Source: Brachyhypopomus gauderio (taxonomy: Eukaryota > Chordata > Actinopteri > Gymnotiformes > Hypopomidae). From it: DNA of 64,000 nt. The position numbers and the translations under genes are program-made. Below the pieces are notes generated by a model that made no database searches, was not told the origin of the DNA, and saw only the letters and a list, made by a program, of their open reading frames with translations. Below, in pieces: positions 18,974 through 29,202 of the stretch; within the stretch, counting starts at the first letter, position 1, and every line of letters starts with the position of its first letter. Location of the stretch: the NCBI RefSeq assembly GCF_052324685.1, contig NC_135225.1:3258929-3322928 (forward strand), in the 5' to 3' direction.

Positions 18974-19858
18974 AGGGGCTCGCGATCACGTCAGGGATGA
19001 GGGAATATCAGAGGAACCCGAGGAACCCGGCCTTAACTCTGTCTCCAACATAACCAGCAGGGGAATTCTGGATGGGATGGAATATGTTCAAAGGCTACAC
19101 CACAATCGTGTTTAGAAACCACCACAGTGATGTTTATTATATGTTCTCCCCAGTCCTGGTGATCATTGCTGGATTGTTGCAGTTCCCTCTGGCTCAGGTG
19201 CACATTAATTAGTTTATCTGAATCCAGCACTGCCATAATGAAGTGCTCCTCTTGCAGTATTGGCGTGGTGAGCCTGTATGCTGCATTACCTCTCCAGTCA
19301 GACAGGGGCAGTGTTTGGGGGGGGAAATGTGACAAACTCGGTCTCAAATGTCACCCTTTGTACCATCTGATATTCCTGCAATTCCTTAGTCGTACGAACA
19401 CAACCTACGCAACAGCTTGAACTATATTAGCAGGTATAACAATGTTATATCTGCTAATATTTATATACTGTTATGTGTTTTTCCATACATACAAGGACAT
19501 ATTTAAAACTGTATCCTACCAATTTTAATTATTGTTATTTGCTTTGTCAGCCATTGAGATTTGAAAAGTAAACGTACTTGACGTCTCCCCTTAAACTTGG
19601 CAGTTTTTGGGTGGTCTGACTGGGTGAACAAATGTAATCATGCTAGCATTGCCACAGTATGGCTGGCCTTTTGTTTCCTGGCCAGACGACCAGGTGAAGT
19701 TTATGACCGTGTCAAAGTGGATGTGGTTTTAAGTTCAGTACCTGAAGCTCTCTGTCACCATGTTGACCCTGACTTGCTCAGGTTATGCTGTCATGAAACC
19801 TTAGACGTCCTTATGTGTATGTGTAAACTTTTCAATAAAGTCTTTGAACTCCACAAAG
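18974..19858 (+). other. vdac2: vdac2 3'UTR with polyadenylation signal
   Basis: The stretch after the TGA has no supported coding region. AATAAA lies at 19834-19839, followed by a GT/T-rich segment, so the transcript probably ends near 19855. A 103-residue open frame inside it has no family resemblance and is treated as chance. Confidence 0.6.
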
Positions 19859-20022
19859 CCTTCATTTTGACTGCATGCTATAATTGTAAGCAAACCTTAA
19901 GACCATGACCACGTATGTGATTTTAAAGCAAGTCATATTCGAGAATGAAATTACTAAAATCTGAATCCTTTACAAACTCAATTTACTAAATTGAGATTTT
20001 GTCAACTCACAAAACAATGTAC

Positions 20023-20320
20023 ACTCACCAGCCACTTTATTGGGTACACCTGTCCAACTGCCCATTAACGCAAATGTCAAATCAGCCAATCACATGACAG
20101 GTACTCGATGCATTTAGGCATGGGCGCAGATGGAAATACTGAGGTGAGGGGGACCAAGCTGTACAATATATACGTTTATGCTTGTAGATGCTAGATTTCG
20201 GATGGAGTCAATATAAATCTGGAGGGGACATGTCCCCCCCGTCCCCAGTGCCATCTGCGCCCCTGCATTTAGGCATGTATACATGGCCAAGACGATCTGC
20301 TGCAGTTCAAACTATGCCTT
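20023..20320. mobile_element. Truncated Tc1/mariner-like relic (interrupted)
   Basis: The left end reads cactcaccagccactttatt followed by gggtacacctgtccaactg. This is the terminal sequence of a very common fish Tc1-type element (consensus recalled as cactcaccggccacttta...). The homology continues through tgcatttaggcatg, is broken by a 141-142 bp insertion, resumes with tatacatggccaagacgatc, and ends soon after ctgcagttcaaac. There is no transposase reading frame and no right terminal repeat, so it is a dead 5' fragment. Confidence 0.65.
20122..20263. mobile_element. Nested ~142-bp element with inverted ends and 13-14 bp target duplication
   Basis: The insertion lies inside the Tc1-like relic. 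The host sequence tgcatttaggcatg stands on both sides (20109-20122 and 20264-20277); deleting one copy and the insert restores the known uninterrupted host. The insert begins GGGCGCAGATGG and ends CCATCTGCGCCC, a 12-bp perfect inverted repeat. The last G of the left duplicate can be counted in either part, so the duplication is 13 or 14 bp. Inverted ends suggest a MITE, but the long duplication is closer to retroposon insertions. The family is unknown to me. Confidence 0.7.
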
Positions 20321-20827
20321 GGGCTGGCTCGGTCAGACTTGTGTAGATGAACTTGTAGCTTGTAAATGCTGTTTATGTGAACACATGCTTAGGAATTTAA
20401 ATAGAAATTCACAAAACGCACAAAAATGGCCTGACTGCTACCCTCTATACAAAACAAGGTAATTTATAATGGAAGACACAGGTAAGGTGATGGTGCAGTG
20501 ATCAAGAAGATGAAGCTTTTAGGTGCAGGTAGACCTCAGAAACTGGGATCTCTACTTGGACTTCTATAATATGCAGAAAAGAACTCCAGATCCTTCTGTA
20601 AATATGTACCATTGTCTGTGTTACATGTTTGTTGACATTTAGTCTGCATATTTTTAAGTAAACTGATTCTTATTTTTTCATTCACGTCAATTTGTTGTTC
20701 TTTGTTCCGTATCATTTATATGCTACAACATTTATTATAAGTAGAAGACTAGCCAAACAAATGTATGATGACCTGAAAGAATAAAAGAATGACTTGTACA
20801 CAAACCAGTTGATATGCTGAAATAATA

Positions 20828-20833
20828 TTTATT
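20828..20833 (-). terminator. Polyadenylation signal of the neurofilament gene
   Basis: AATAAA lies on the minus strand about 375 bp beyond the stop codon of the neurofilament gene. It is the first good signal downstream, so the 3'UTR probably covers about 20810-21205. Confidence 0.5.
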
Positions 20834-21205
20834 CCTATAACATATAGCATTCTTGTAATATACACATTTATCTAACTAGAGCTATCAGTATAGCAAAATA
20901 TTAAATTTCATCATTATACATTCTTTATATATTTCTCTTATGTTCAGTAACTTCAACAAGTCAATACACATGCATTCATTAGCCATGGCTTTTAGGATGT
21001 CACTGTAGATATTTGTTTCTTAATCAGCTGAAATCTGGTCATGCATTGTCTGAAAGCATTTAATGCCTTATTCATCGTCATTCTTTAAACCGACATTTCA
21101 ATTCCAGTCGTCTCAAAGCTTGTTCAGGTTAACAAATCTCAAAAAAGCCTTTGCACATTTTTGAGTCTCTTATGAAGTTACTCCATTTTCAGTTACTGAC
21201 ACAAC

Positions 21206-24200
21206 TTATTTCTGCTCCGAGTCATCCTGCTTGTTAGGAAGCACCTTTTGATCTTCATCCTGCTTCTCAGATGACTGTTTTGGAGCAGACTCTATGCTTT
21301 CATCAAACGTTTTAGAGTCTTTTGGTAATGAACTGTCCATTATAGGACCTTCTGGGTTTTTGCTTTGCACTTTTGGGCCCTCAATGTGTATTCCACTTGT
21401 CTTGTCTGATTTCTCCGTTTTCATGTCCTTGGCTTCAAGCGAGTCTTTGTCAGTCTTTGTGTCATCTTGTCGTTGCTCTTTTAGAGCAGTTTGCTCATGC
21501 TGGCCATCCTCAGGTGTTTTGATGACCTTTTCTTGATCTCGAGTCTTGGTTATATCTGCCTCTTTTGTTTCATCAGATGTGTCTGGTTGACTCTCTTTGG
21601 TCTGTTCTTTGCCGGTGTCTTCACTTGACTTGGTTTTTGTTTCTACAGCTTTGGAAGGTTCTTTCTCAACATCTGTGTGGCCATCCTCAGATGTTTTGAT
21701 GAGCTTTTCTTGATCTCGAGTCTTGGTTATATCTGCCTCTTTAGTTTCATCAGATGTGTCTGGTTGACTCTCTTTGGTCTGTTTTTTGCCGGTGTCTTCA
21801 CTTGACTTGGTTTTCGTTTCTACAGCTTTGGAAGGTTCTTTCTCAACATCTGTGTGGCCATCCTCAGATGTTTTGATGAGCTTTTCTTGATCTCGAGTCT
21901 TGGTTATATCTGCCTCTTTAGTTTCATCAGATGTGTCTGGTTGACTCTCTTTGGTCTGTTTTTTGCCGGTGTCTTCACTTGACTTGGTTTTCGTTTCTAC
22001 AGCTTTGGAAGGTTCTTTCTCAACATCTGTGTGGCCATCTTCAGATGTTTTGATGAGCTTTTCTTCATCTCGAGTCTTGGTTATATCTGCCTCTTTTGTT
22101 TCATCAGATGTGTCTGGTTGACTCTCTTTGGTCTGTTTTTTGCCGGTGTCTTCACTTGACTTGGTTTTTGTTTCTACAGCTTTGGAAGGTTCTTTCTCAA
22201 CATCTGTCTGGCCATCTTCAGATGTTTTGATGAGCTTTTCTTCATCTCGAGTCTTGGTTATATCTGCCTCTTTAGTTTCATTAGATGTGTCTGGTTGACT
22301 CTCTTTGGTCTGTTTTTTGCTGGTGTCTTCACTTGACTTGGTTTTCGTTTCTACAGCTTTGGAAGGTTCTTTCTCAACATCTGTGTGGCCATCTTCAGAT
22401 GTTTTGATGAGCTTTTCTTCATCTCGAGTCTTGGTTATATCTGCCTCTTTTGTTTCATCAGATGTGTCTGGTTGACAATCTTTGGTCTGTTTTTTGCCGG
22501 TGTCTTCACTTGACTTGGTTTTCGTTTCTACAGCTTTGGAAGGTTCTTTCTCAACATCTGTCTGGCCATCTTCAGATGTTTTGATGAGCTTTTCTTCATC
22601 TCGAGTCTTGGTTATATCTGCCTCTTTAGTTTCATTAGATGTGTCTGGTTGACTCTCTTTGGTCTGTTTTTTGCTGGTGTCTTCACTTGACTTGGTTTTC
22701 GTTTCTACAGCTTTGGAAGGTTCTTTCTCAACATCTGTGTGGCCATCCTCAGATGTTTTAATGAGCTTTTCTTCATCTCGAGTCTTGGTTATATCTGCCT
22801 CTTTTGTTTCATCAGATGTGTCTGGTTGACAATCTTTGGTCTGTTTTTTGCCGGTGTCTTCACTTGACTTGGTTTTCGTTTCTACAGCTTTGGAAGGTTC
22901 TTTCTCAACATCTGTCTGGCCATCTTCAGATGTTTTGATGAGCTTTTCTTCATCTCGAGTCTTGGTTATATCTGCCTCTTTTGTTTCATCAGATGTGTCT
23001 GGTTGACTCTCTTTGGTCTGTTCATTGCCGGTGTCTTCACTTGACTTGGTTTTCGTTTCTACAGCTTTGGAGGGTTCTTTCTCAACATCTGTCTGGTTTT
23101 CAGGCAGTTTAACACTTTCCTTTTCAACTACTTTAACACCTTTGTCACCTGTATGGCGGTGCGATGGCTGCTCTGATCTGGTCTCCGCACCTGCAACATT
23201 TGACTCGTCTTCCTTTGTCATTTGATCAGGCACTTTTTCTGCCTTGGCACCTTCTTCTTTGTCTTCTTGTGCAATGTCTGTCGTGCTTTTTGTGCTACTT
23301 TGCTTTCCCTCAGATATCTTCACTTTTTCTTTGGCAATGGGTTTAGAGGCATCGTCCTGCCCTTTCTGGTCCTCTCTTGACCCAACACTTTCTCTCTTTT
23401 CTTCTTCTGCAGGTGCTGTCACAGCAGCGGGCCTGCTGTCCACGTTCTCCTCTGCCCCCTCCTTAGATTTCGGTTCCTTTTCTTCAGTTTTTACTTCTTT
23501 CATTACTCCCTCTGCTTGTGTTTTTACCTCCAGGTCTTTTTGCGCCTCCTCCAGCTTATCCGTTGCTCTTTGTATCGTTTGCGAATCTTCTGGGTCGGCA
23601 TTCGAAGGTTCTGCACGGGCCTCTGGTTCCGTTTCGTTCGCCTCTTGTGGAGCCGCACCCTGTCCTGCCTCGGCTTTCGTAGCGGCCGGCTGCAGGTCAG
23701 CGGTGGGGGTGCCAGTCTCTGTGGATCGCTCCCCACTGGTTTCCACGTCTTTCTCTGCTGGTTTGGACTTAGAGGCGTTTTCAGGCTCAGTTGCAGGTGG
23801 CGTCTCGTGCGTCACTTTTTCGTCCTCTGATTTTTGAGAGATTTTCTCTGTTGCCTTTTCGCTTGTTTCAAGTTCTTTAACTGGCAGTGGGTCAGGGTTG
23901 TTCGTCTGTTCTTTGGACTCTGTTACAGTCTCGGGCGTCAAAGCTTTTTCGTCTGTTAGCTCAGGTTGTTCCATGTTCTCTCCATCTTTCTCTTCCGCTG
24001 TGTCTTGTTTCCGTTGTTCAGTAGGGGCCGTGTTCTCGTCACCGGTCGTATCTGTGTGCGGCACGTCTGTCTTCGTGTCGGCCTCCTGACATGCGGGGGC
24101 CGATTCAGCATCCTCTTCCTCATCCTCTTCCTCTTCAGTGGGTGTAGATGTGGCTATTTGGTTTTGTGCTGGTTTAGTGTCTGTGTCAGTTTCATTAGAG

Positions 24201-26162
24201 GTGATGGAAACAGCAACAGACTCCTCTGGCGCCTTGTCCTCTTTACCTCCATCTTCCTCTACTTCTGGGCCACCTTCGTCATCCTCAGCAGGTGGTTCTT
24301 CAAACTCCTGTGCCTCAGAGGGAGTGTCACTCTGTGCTATCTCACCTACATCCTCTTCTTCACTTTTTTCCTTCTCTGGTTGTTCTCCCTCCACACCAGC
24401 GTCATCAGACCCTGCGTCTGATATCTCTACGTCTTCCCTGGTTGTCTCTGTAATGATCTCCTCAACAAACTTGTACTGTGGCTCTCCTTTGCGGGCCACA
24501 CCCCCTTGCCTCGTGACAGGAGGGAGTGTGTAGACAGGCGACTGCCTATAAACATATGGTACTGAAATATGTGCATCAGAGAGGGTGGAATACCTTGACT
24601 CTTCACCTTCCAAAAGTTTTCTGCAGGGGAAAAAAAAATAAAAATTGTAATTAAAAAATAATTGGCCTTTCAAATATATTTCAAGTGCTCCTTATATATT
24701 CAGTTAGACACCAGATTTGATTGAAACTTCTACCTGTATGAATAGATTTCAGCATCCAAGGCCATTTTCACATTTAGCAGGTCGTGGTATTCCTGCACGT
24801 GGCAGCTCATGTCATATTTGGCATTTTTCAACTCGTGTTCCAGTTCTCTGATCGCATCCTGCCAGTAAACACCCAGGAGACACATTAAGACCTATGAAGC
24901 ACTTACTTATTTTTCCTTGAGCATATAAACGGATTACTTGGTCTAGGTTATTAAGAGTAACCTCTCTGCAAATTGTACAATAGCAAATTGTAGTCCTACT
25001 ATTTGGTATTTCTGTCACTTTTGGAAGTTCTAAAGTTCTGTAGTTCTACAGTTCTAAGTTCTAAGTTCTAAAGTTCTACAGTTCTAAAATTCTACAGTTA
25101 TGTAGTTCTACAGTTCTAAGTTCTAAAGTTCTAAGTTCTAACGCGGCGGATGTAGTCACTCACCTGATAGTGGTGGATTTCAGCGTTGTGGCGCTGCTCG
25201 ATGTCATACAGCTGCTTTTCCAGCGCCTCTCTGTTTCCTTTCACAGAGTCGAGCTCCATGTTCTTGGACTGTAGCTGCCGCCTGTACTCTGTCATTTCCG
25301 CTTTAGTGGCTATCAGTGCTTCTCTGTTCACTTCGGCGTTTTTGGTCAGTTTTGCTACCTGTGTGCGGAAGCGTTCGTCCGCGTATCGAATATCACAGAC
25401 CGCGTGACCTTCGAGTTGCGTCCTGATGTCTCTCAGCGCTGCGGTGATATCGCCCCTACCGAACCCACTAACTTCTATGACCTGTCTCTCCTGGATTTGG
25501 GCCATAATTTCTGCCACTTCAATCTCGTGGTTCTTCTTTAGGAACGTAATCTCATCTTCGAGGGCTTTTGCTTTCCTGTCCATCTCTTGTTTCGCCAGAT
25601 ATGCGTCACTGATGTATTTCTTCAGTACTGCGATGCTTTCTTCAGTTCCGACTCGGCCACGCGCCTCTTGCTCGTATTTCTCCCTCAAAGTGTTAAACTC
25701 ATCCTCCAAATTCTGCTGACTTATCTCGATCTGACGTTTTTGCATGGACATTTCTAGCAGCTGGCCCCTCAATTCTATCAGCTCTGGTTCGTACAGCTTG
25801 GACAGAGAGGCGGACGATTTTGTTTTTGATTTAATGTCCTTTATCTCCTTCTCTAGCGCTCTGTTCTGGTTCTCTAGATGATGAACCTTCTCGATAAATC
25901 CAGCGAAACGGTCGTTCAGGCCGTGGAGTAATTCTTTCTCGTTCATTTTTCTTAAAGGCATCTCACCCGAGAACTGATACGAGAAGTCGTAGATGTCGAA
26001 CGGTTTCGCGCCTGACCCAAATTCGGTTCTTACGGTTCCGTTTCCTCTGCTCATCGCGGTCGCTAAACACGGGCTGAAGCTGGCCCTTGAGATCGCCGGG
26101 GGTGCTGTGCGCGTTTGGTGCCGATCTTCACGTCTCGTGTCGGACTTCAGCAAGCGCTCCAT
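21206..26162 (-). CDS. Type IV neurofilament protein (NF-M/NF-H-like) with KSP-less repetitive tail
   Basis: This is a neuronal intermediate-filament subunit. Exons on the minus strand are 26162-25164 (999 nt), 24858-24734 (125 nt) and 24620-21206 (3415 nt), together 1512 residues. Splice sites are GT-AG and the phases join as YR-KLLEGEE. The short head (residues 1-73) includes ISRASFS. The rod (about 74-383) runs from NEKELLHGLNDRFAGFIEKV to the helix-termination motif YRKLLEGEE. The Glu/Lys/Thr-rich tail (384-1512) opens with a KFVEEIITET block like that of NF-M, then has nine 59-residue repeats. Two introns fit NF-M; parts of the rod (GDITAALRDIRTQLEGHAV) resemble NF-H. I see no KSP motif. 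The start was chosen at MERLL because its context CTCACCATGG is a strong Kozak site just after a TATA box. The next Met (MSRGNG) is possible. Confidence 0.92.
21503..23095 (-). repeat. Nine tandem 177-bp (59-residue) repeats in the neurofilament tail
   Basis: Nine in-frame copies start with Q/H-TDVEKEPSKAVETKTKSS and end KTSEDG, exactly 177 bp apart (1593 bp). Copies 2 and 4 share TKDCQPDTSD. Copies 3 and 5 share TSKKQ and DTSNE, which implies duplication of a two-unit 354-bp block. Copies 7-9 share RDQEK. The near identity at the DNA level suggests recent unequal exchange or gene conversion. Confidence 0.97.
24621..24733 (-). other. Neurofilament intron 2
   Basis: A 113-bp intron with donor CAG/GTAGAAG and an acceptor of T-rich sequence ending CCCTGCAG. 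It separates the 125-nt exon from the tail exon at the conserved YR-K position. Confidence 0.85.
24859..25163 (-). other. Neurofilament intron 1 with AGTTCTA repeats
   Basis: This 305-bp intron lies between the first rod exon and the 125-nt exon. About 25022-25141 consists of degenerate 8-10 bp units of agttcta(a/c), a local simple repeat next to the donor site. The branch and acceptor region toward 24859 looks ordinary. Confidence 0.75.
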
Positions 26163-26230
26163 GGTGAGCCCGTCGTGCTGTGCTGTAGTGTGTGGGGGGT
26201 TTATATACCGCGCTGCGTGCTGGCGCGGCA
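26163..26230 (-). promoter_or_regulatory. TATA-containing promoter of the neurofilament gene
   Basis: On the minus strand a TATATAAA box (26208-26201) lies about 40 bp upstream of the chosen ATG (26162). Transcription starting 25-30 bp below the box would leave a 5'UTR of only about 10-20 nt. The flank is CpG-rich (about 26000-26350). Confidence 0.65.
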
Positions 26231-26754
26231 CTACGGAGCTGTCCATGGTGCGCAGGATCAGCTGTCTCGCGCCACGCGCACCTGCTGAACCATCCTCACG
26301 CGAATGCGACGTCATAAGAATCTCCCCCGTGCGCAGCTTTACAGTTCCGAAGTAAGGTTAATGAGAAAACTATACTAAATATACATATTTATTGCTGATT
26401 TAACAAAGGCCGAATAAAAAATGTAATTATATTTAATAATGATAGAATGCTAAGCCATCGCCTCATTGCTTACTATAACAATAAACTGGGCTAGGGTTAG
26501 GGTTAGGGTGTCGCCTATTGTAGTGGGGACAGGAACCTTCAAATCGACATACAATATTGTTCATTTTTGCCCATGTCCCTTTAGACTTCATAATGCACAT
26601 TTTGACAAAATAATTATTTTGTATGCGTTTGTGCGGCAAAAAGAAAGAGATGAAATCTGCACTTTCAGTCAAGCTGAACAATCAGAGTGAAAATCTGGAA
26701 TCAATCCAAAAACAGCCCAAATAATAGTCATTTGAAACTCTTCGGCTGCACCCG
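26231..26754. other. Spacer between the IFIT gene end and the neurofilament promoter
   Basis: Just over 500 bp. The right part is AT-rich. At 26492-26509 there are three TAGGGT units, a very short telomere-like tract that can arise by chance. The CpG-rich left edge (to about 26350) belongs to the neurofilament promoter. No gene was recognised. Confidence 0.6.
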
Positions 26755-26774
26755 TAAGGTCTTGATATAACATA

Positions 26775-26780
26775 TTTATT
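26775..26780 (-). terminator. Candidate polyadenylation signal of the IFIT gene
   Basis: AATAAA on the minus strand about 315 bp beyond the IFIT stop codon. It is the first clear signal downstream; the 3'UTR in between is AT-rich with no other feature. Confidence 0.45.
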
Positions 26781-27094
26781 TGTTGTAGAAATTGAGTCAG
26801 TACAAAATTTAGTGATGCTAAAACATCTTAAAGTAAATGATATCAAGCATATCAAACAGTTAACTTCACGTTTAAAAATGCAAATTGCTATGTCTGTGCT
26901 TCATGTAGGCTACTGTATGCTATGTTAAACTATATATTAATGTTTTTTCTATATGTATAGCTATTTCAAAGATGTAAGCATTCTGGTACATGAATAAGTT
27001 TTATGAATATTTTATGCTGATATTTCTGATGCACTGTTAAGAATAATTCTCAGTTGTCATTATTATTAAAATATCATTGTGATTCTTTCTGAGA

Positions 27095-28384
27095 TCAAAG
27101 GTAGTCTTTCCCAAAAGAATTAATAAACGCTTGAATCTGATACACATCTTTTCTGTTATAGCGAAGGATTTTGTAGAGTCTGTTTTTGCACATTTTCCAT
27201 TCAGTGGACACATTTTGCAGTGTCATGCCCTCTTTGTAATGGTTGACAGCGGTAGCCTCTGAGCCCAAGCGGTACAAATTGAAGTCCCCGTACATTCGAT
27301 GCCAGGCCTGAAGGTCAGCTGGCTGCAGACTTGCAAGCTCATACAACTCCTTGAACTTTTGTTTGGCTTTACTGTAGTCCTTAACTTCGGCGTACCTGAG
27401 TGCCAACTCGATCTGTGGGTAGAGGAAGCTGGGATTGAGGCGGGCGCCCTCTTCTGAATGGTGGATGCAGAGTCTCAGGATGTCCGGGTTGTGTATGTCT
27501 CCCGATTGCCAAGCTTTCCAGCGGTAATTGTTGGCGATCTCGTGGTGTACGCGGGACGAGTCTGGGGCTTTCTCTAGCGTTTTGTGCAGTACTTCTAACG
27601 CCATGTCGTAGCACTGCTCTTTCTTCATGAACTTAGCTGCATGCAAACTCACAGTTAGATCGTACGGAGCCATGCACAACGCCTTCCTCATGTGACACCA
27701 GGCCTCTGCGTTCCTCCGGTTCTTGTGGCACTTCAGGCCCAGGTAGACGTGGATCATGGCGTTGTCTGGGTCCAGTGTCAGGGCCCTCTTCAGCTGGGTC
27801 ACCGCAGGAGAGCGCTCAAAAGGTGTGCGTTTGTCCTCCCTGACCTCCAGACCTTCCAGATGGAAAAGGGAGAAGGCGTAGCCGGTGTTCCACTCCTTGT
27901 CCTCTGGTTCGTTCTGTAGGGCCTTGTGAAAGCTCTCCTTAGCTCTGCTGTAGGACTTTTTGGAGAATCTCAGGAAAGACCATGCTCTTTCACTCTGGAC
28001 CTCACGGAGCAACTTAGCAGGTGCTCTAGATATTTCTCCCACTCCAGATATTTCTGCCACTTTCTCCACATAAACTTTGGCCATAACATCATTAGCCATA
28101 TGATGGTGCAGCCAGGCTAGATTTCCATATGTAACGACACATTGAAAATTATCATCACATGCTTTCTTTGCTTTTTCCAAATATGCAAGTGCCATGTCAT
28201 TAAAGCCCTTCAAATGTTTAATGTAGGCCACAAAATTTAAGATCCTCTGTCTGAGATTCCCTCTGTCTGTAGACTGGACTGAAAGACTCTCTGTGAACTT
28301 GATCTCCAGGAAGTTAAGGTCTGCATCTTCTTTCTGTAGGTCCCATGTGAAGTGGCAGTCCAATTTCTTAAGTTCCTCCAGCAT
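27095..28384 (-). CDS. IFIT family protein (interferon-induced protein with tetratricopeptide repeats)
   Basis: IFIT proteins are cytosolic TPR proteins induced by interferon; mammalian members bind viral RNA 5' ends or other antiviral partners. The 429-residue frame is uninterrupted. It opens with MLEELKKLDCHFTWDLQ, matching the IFIT N-terminal CHFTWEL signature, followed by NFVAYIKHLKG (50-60). Helical TPR pairs are visible at about 50-76, 84-112, 132-160, 194-236, 247-274, 303-333 and 336-366. The end is INSFGKDYL. Length is within or slightly under the usual 430-490 residues. The whole protein fits one exon, as is normal for IFITs, and the ATG has A at -3. A TCTTAG acceptor 19 nt upstream (28405) suggests a non-coding first exon. 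I cannot say which fish IFIT paralogue this is. Confidence 0.94.
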   Translation of the reverse strand: MLEELKKLDCHFTWDLQKEDADLNFLEIKFTESLSVQSTDRGNLRQRILNFVAYIKHLKGFNDMALAYLEKAKKACDDNFQCVVTYGNLAWLHHHMANDVMAKVYVEKVAEISGVGEISRAPAKLLREVQSERAWSFLRFSKKSYSRAKESFHKALQNEPEDKEWNTGYAFSLFHLEGLEVREDKRTPFERSPAVTQLKRALTLDPDNAMIHVYLGLKCHKNRRNAEAWCHMRKALCMAPYDLTVSLHAAKFMKKEQCYDMALEVLHKTLEKAPDSSRVHHEIANNYRWKAWQSGDIHNPDILRLCIHHSEEGARLNPSFLYPQIELALRYAEVKDYSKAKQKFKELYELASLQPADLQAWHRMYGDFNLYRLGSEATAVNHYKEGMTLQNVSTEWKMCKNRLYKILRYNRKDVYQIQAFINSFGKDYL

Positions 28385-28403
28385 GGTTTCCCGTTTCTAT
28401 TGC

Positions 28404-29105
28404 CTAAGAGAGTTCAAATATTTAATTAGTTATGTTTCTTTATTCATGCTAATGTAGTGTAATTATCCCATTATTTACTGTGTAGTGTACCAACAAAAAT
28501 GTGTAACTGTAACGTGCGAGGTGAGGCAGTATACACAAAAACACGCAGTGTGACTGAAGTGTGGCTTTCGTGAACACGAAATATGTATAAGACTCACACT
28601 TAGACAAAGACGAGCAGGTAAACACACATAAAGCAGACGAACTACACGAGACTCGAGTGATGACGAGACGAACCACAGGTGAGACCGATGAACATACACA
28701 CAACCACACCCATGTATGTAAAAAGACATTAATATGCTGCATTTACATTAATGTAAGATTTTTTAATGACGATGATTACTCAGTATTTTACATTGTAATG
28801 ATAGTAGCTGATCACTGTAACTGCTGGTGAAATGTAATAAGGTAGGCCTACCTTATTATACCATATATTATTTATTTAAGCAGGAAAGTTTGTATTTTTA
28901 TTTGCATCTGCTACATTGATGTTATTTGTGTTTGTATTGCATTGAAATGATGAAATAAAATGTACAGTAGAATTTGTCTTTATTTTATCTTATTGGCTAA
29001 TAACATCGGTTTAAATAAAAAAGTGACAGATTTTTCAGGATGACGGGTGGTATTTTAGAATATAAAGACATTCTCCGAAGTAATTACAATAGTAAAATAT
29101 TTACC
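28404..29105 (-). other. Probable IFIT intron 1
   Basis: AT-rich sequence between the inferred donor (AAG/GTAAAT, exon end at 29105) and the acceptor TCTTAG (28405). It contains a perfect 24-bp palindrome (28835-28858). I see no coding segment. Exon 1 itself (about 29150-29105) is inferred from the ISRE position and the donor only. Confidence 0.45.
28835..28858. repeat. Perfect 24-bp palindrome
   Basis: The half-site TAATAAGGTAGG is followed directly by its reverse complement with no spacer. It lies in the presumed IFIT intron. It could form a small cruciform or bind a dimeric factor; no known motif is claimed. Confidence 0.9.
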
Positions 29106-29202
29106 TTCTTATAGTCTATTAACTGCTGGAACGTCCAAGTTAAAATCAAAGTAACCGAAATGAACAGCCTACGGAGACAGAGTGCTCTTCGCCTCACTTA
29201 CG

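Larger units (their letters stand above)
19859..20810. other. Convergent spacer between vdac2 and the neurofilament gene
   Basis: About 950 bp separates the two tail-to-tail genes. It holds a truncated Tc1-like relic with a second small element inserted in it (20023-20320). The remainder is AT-rich with no recognised feature. Confidence 0.65.

Noticed and set aside
19597..19908. 103-residue open frame after vdac2
   Set aside because: It lies in the vdac2 3'UTR and spans its polyadenylation signal; no family resemblance or splice context.
23013..24533. Plus-strand open frames opposite the neurofilament tail
   Set aside because: Shadows of the biased codon usage of the repetitive minus-strand exon; Ser/Leu-rich with no domains.
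26492..26509. Telomere-like TAGGGT triplet
   Set aside because: Only three units; too short to argue for an interstitial telomere or fusion site.
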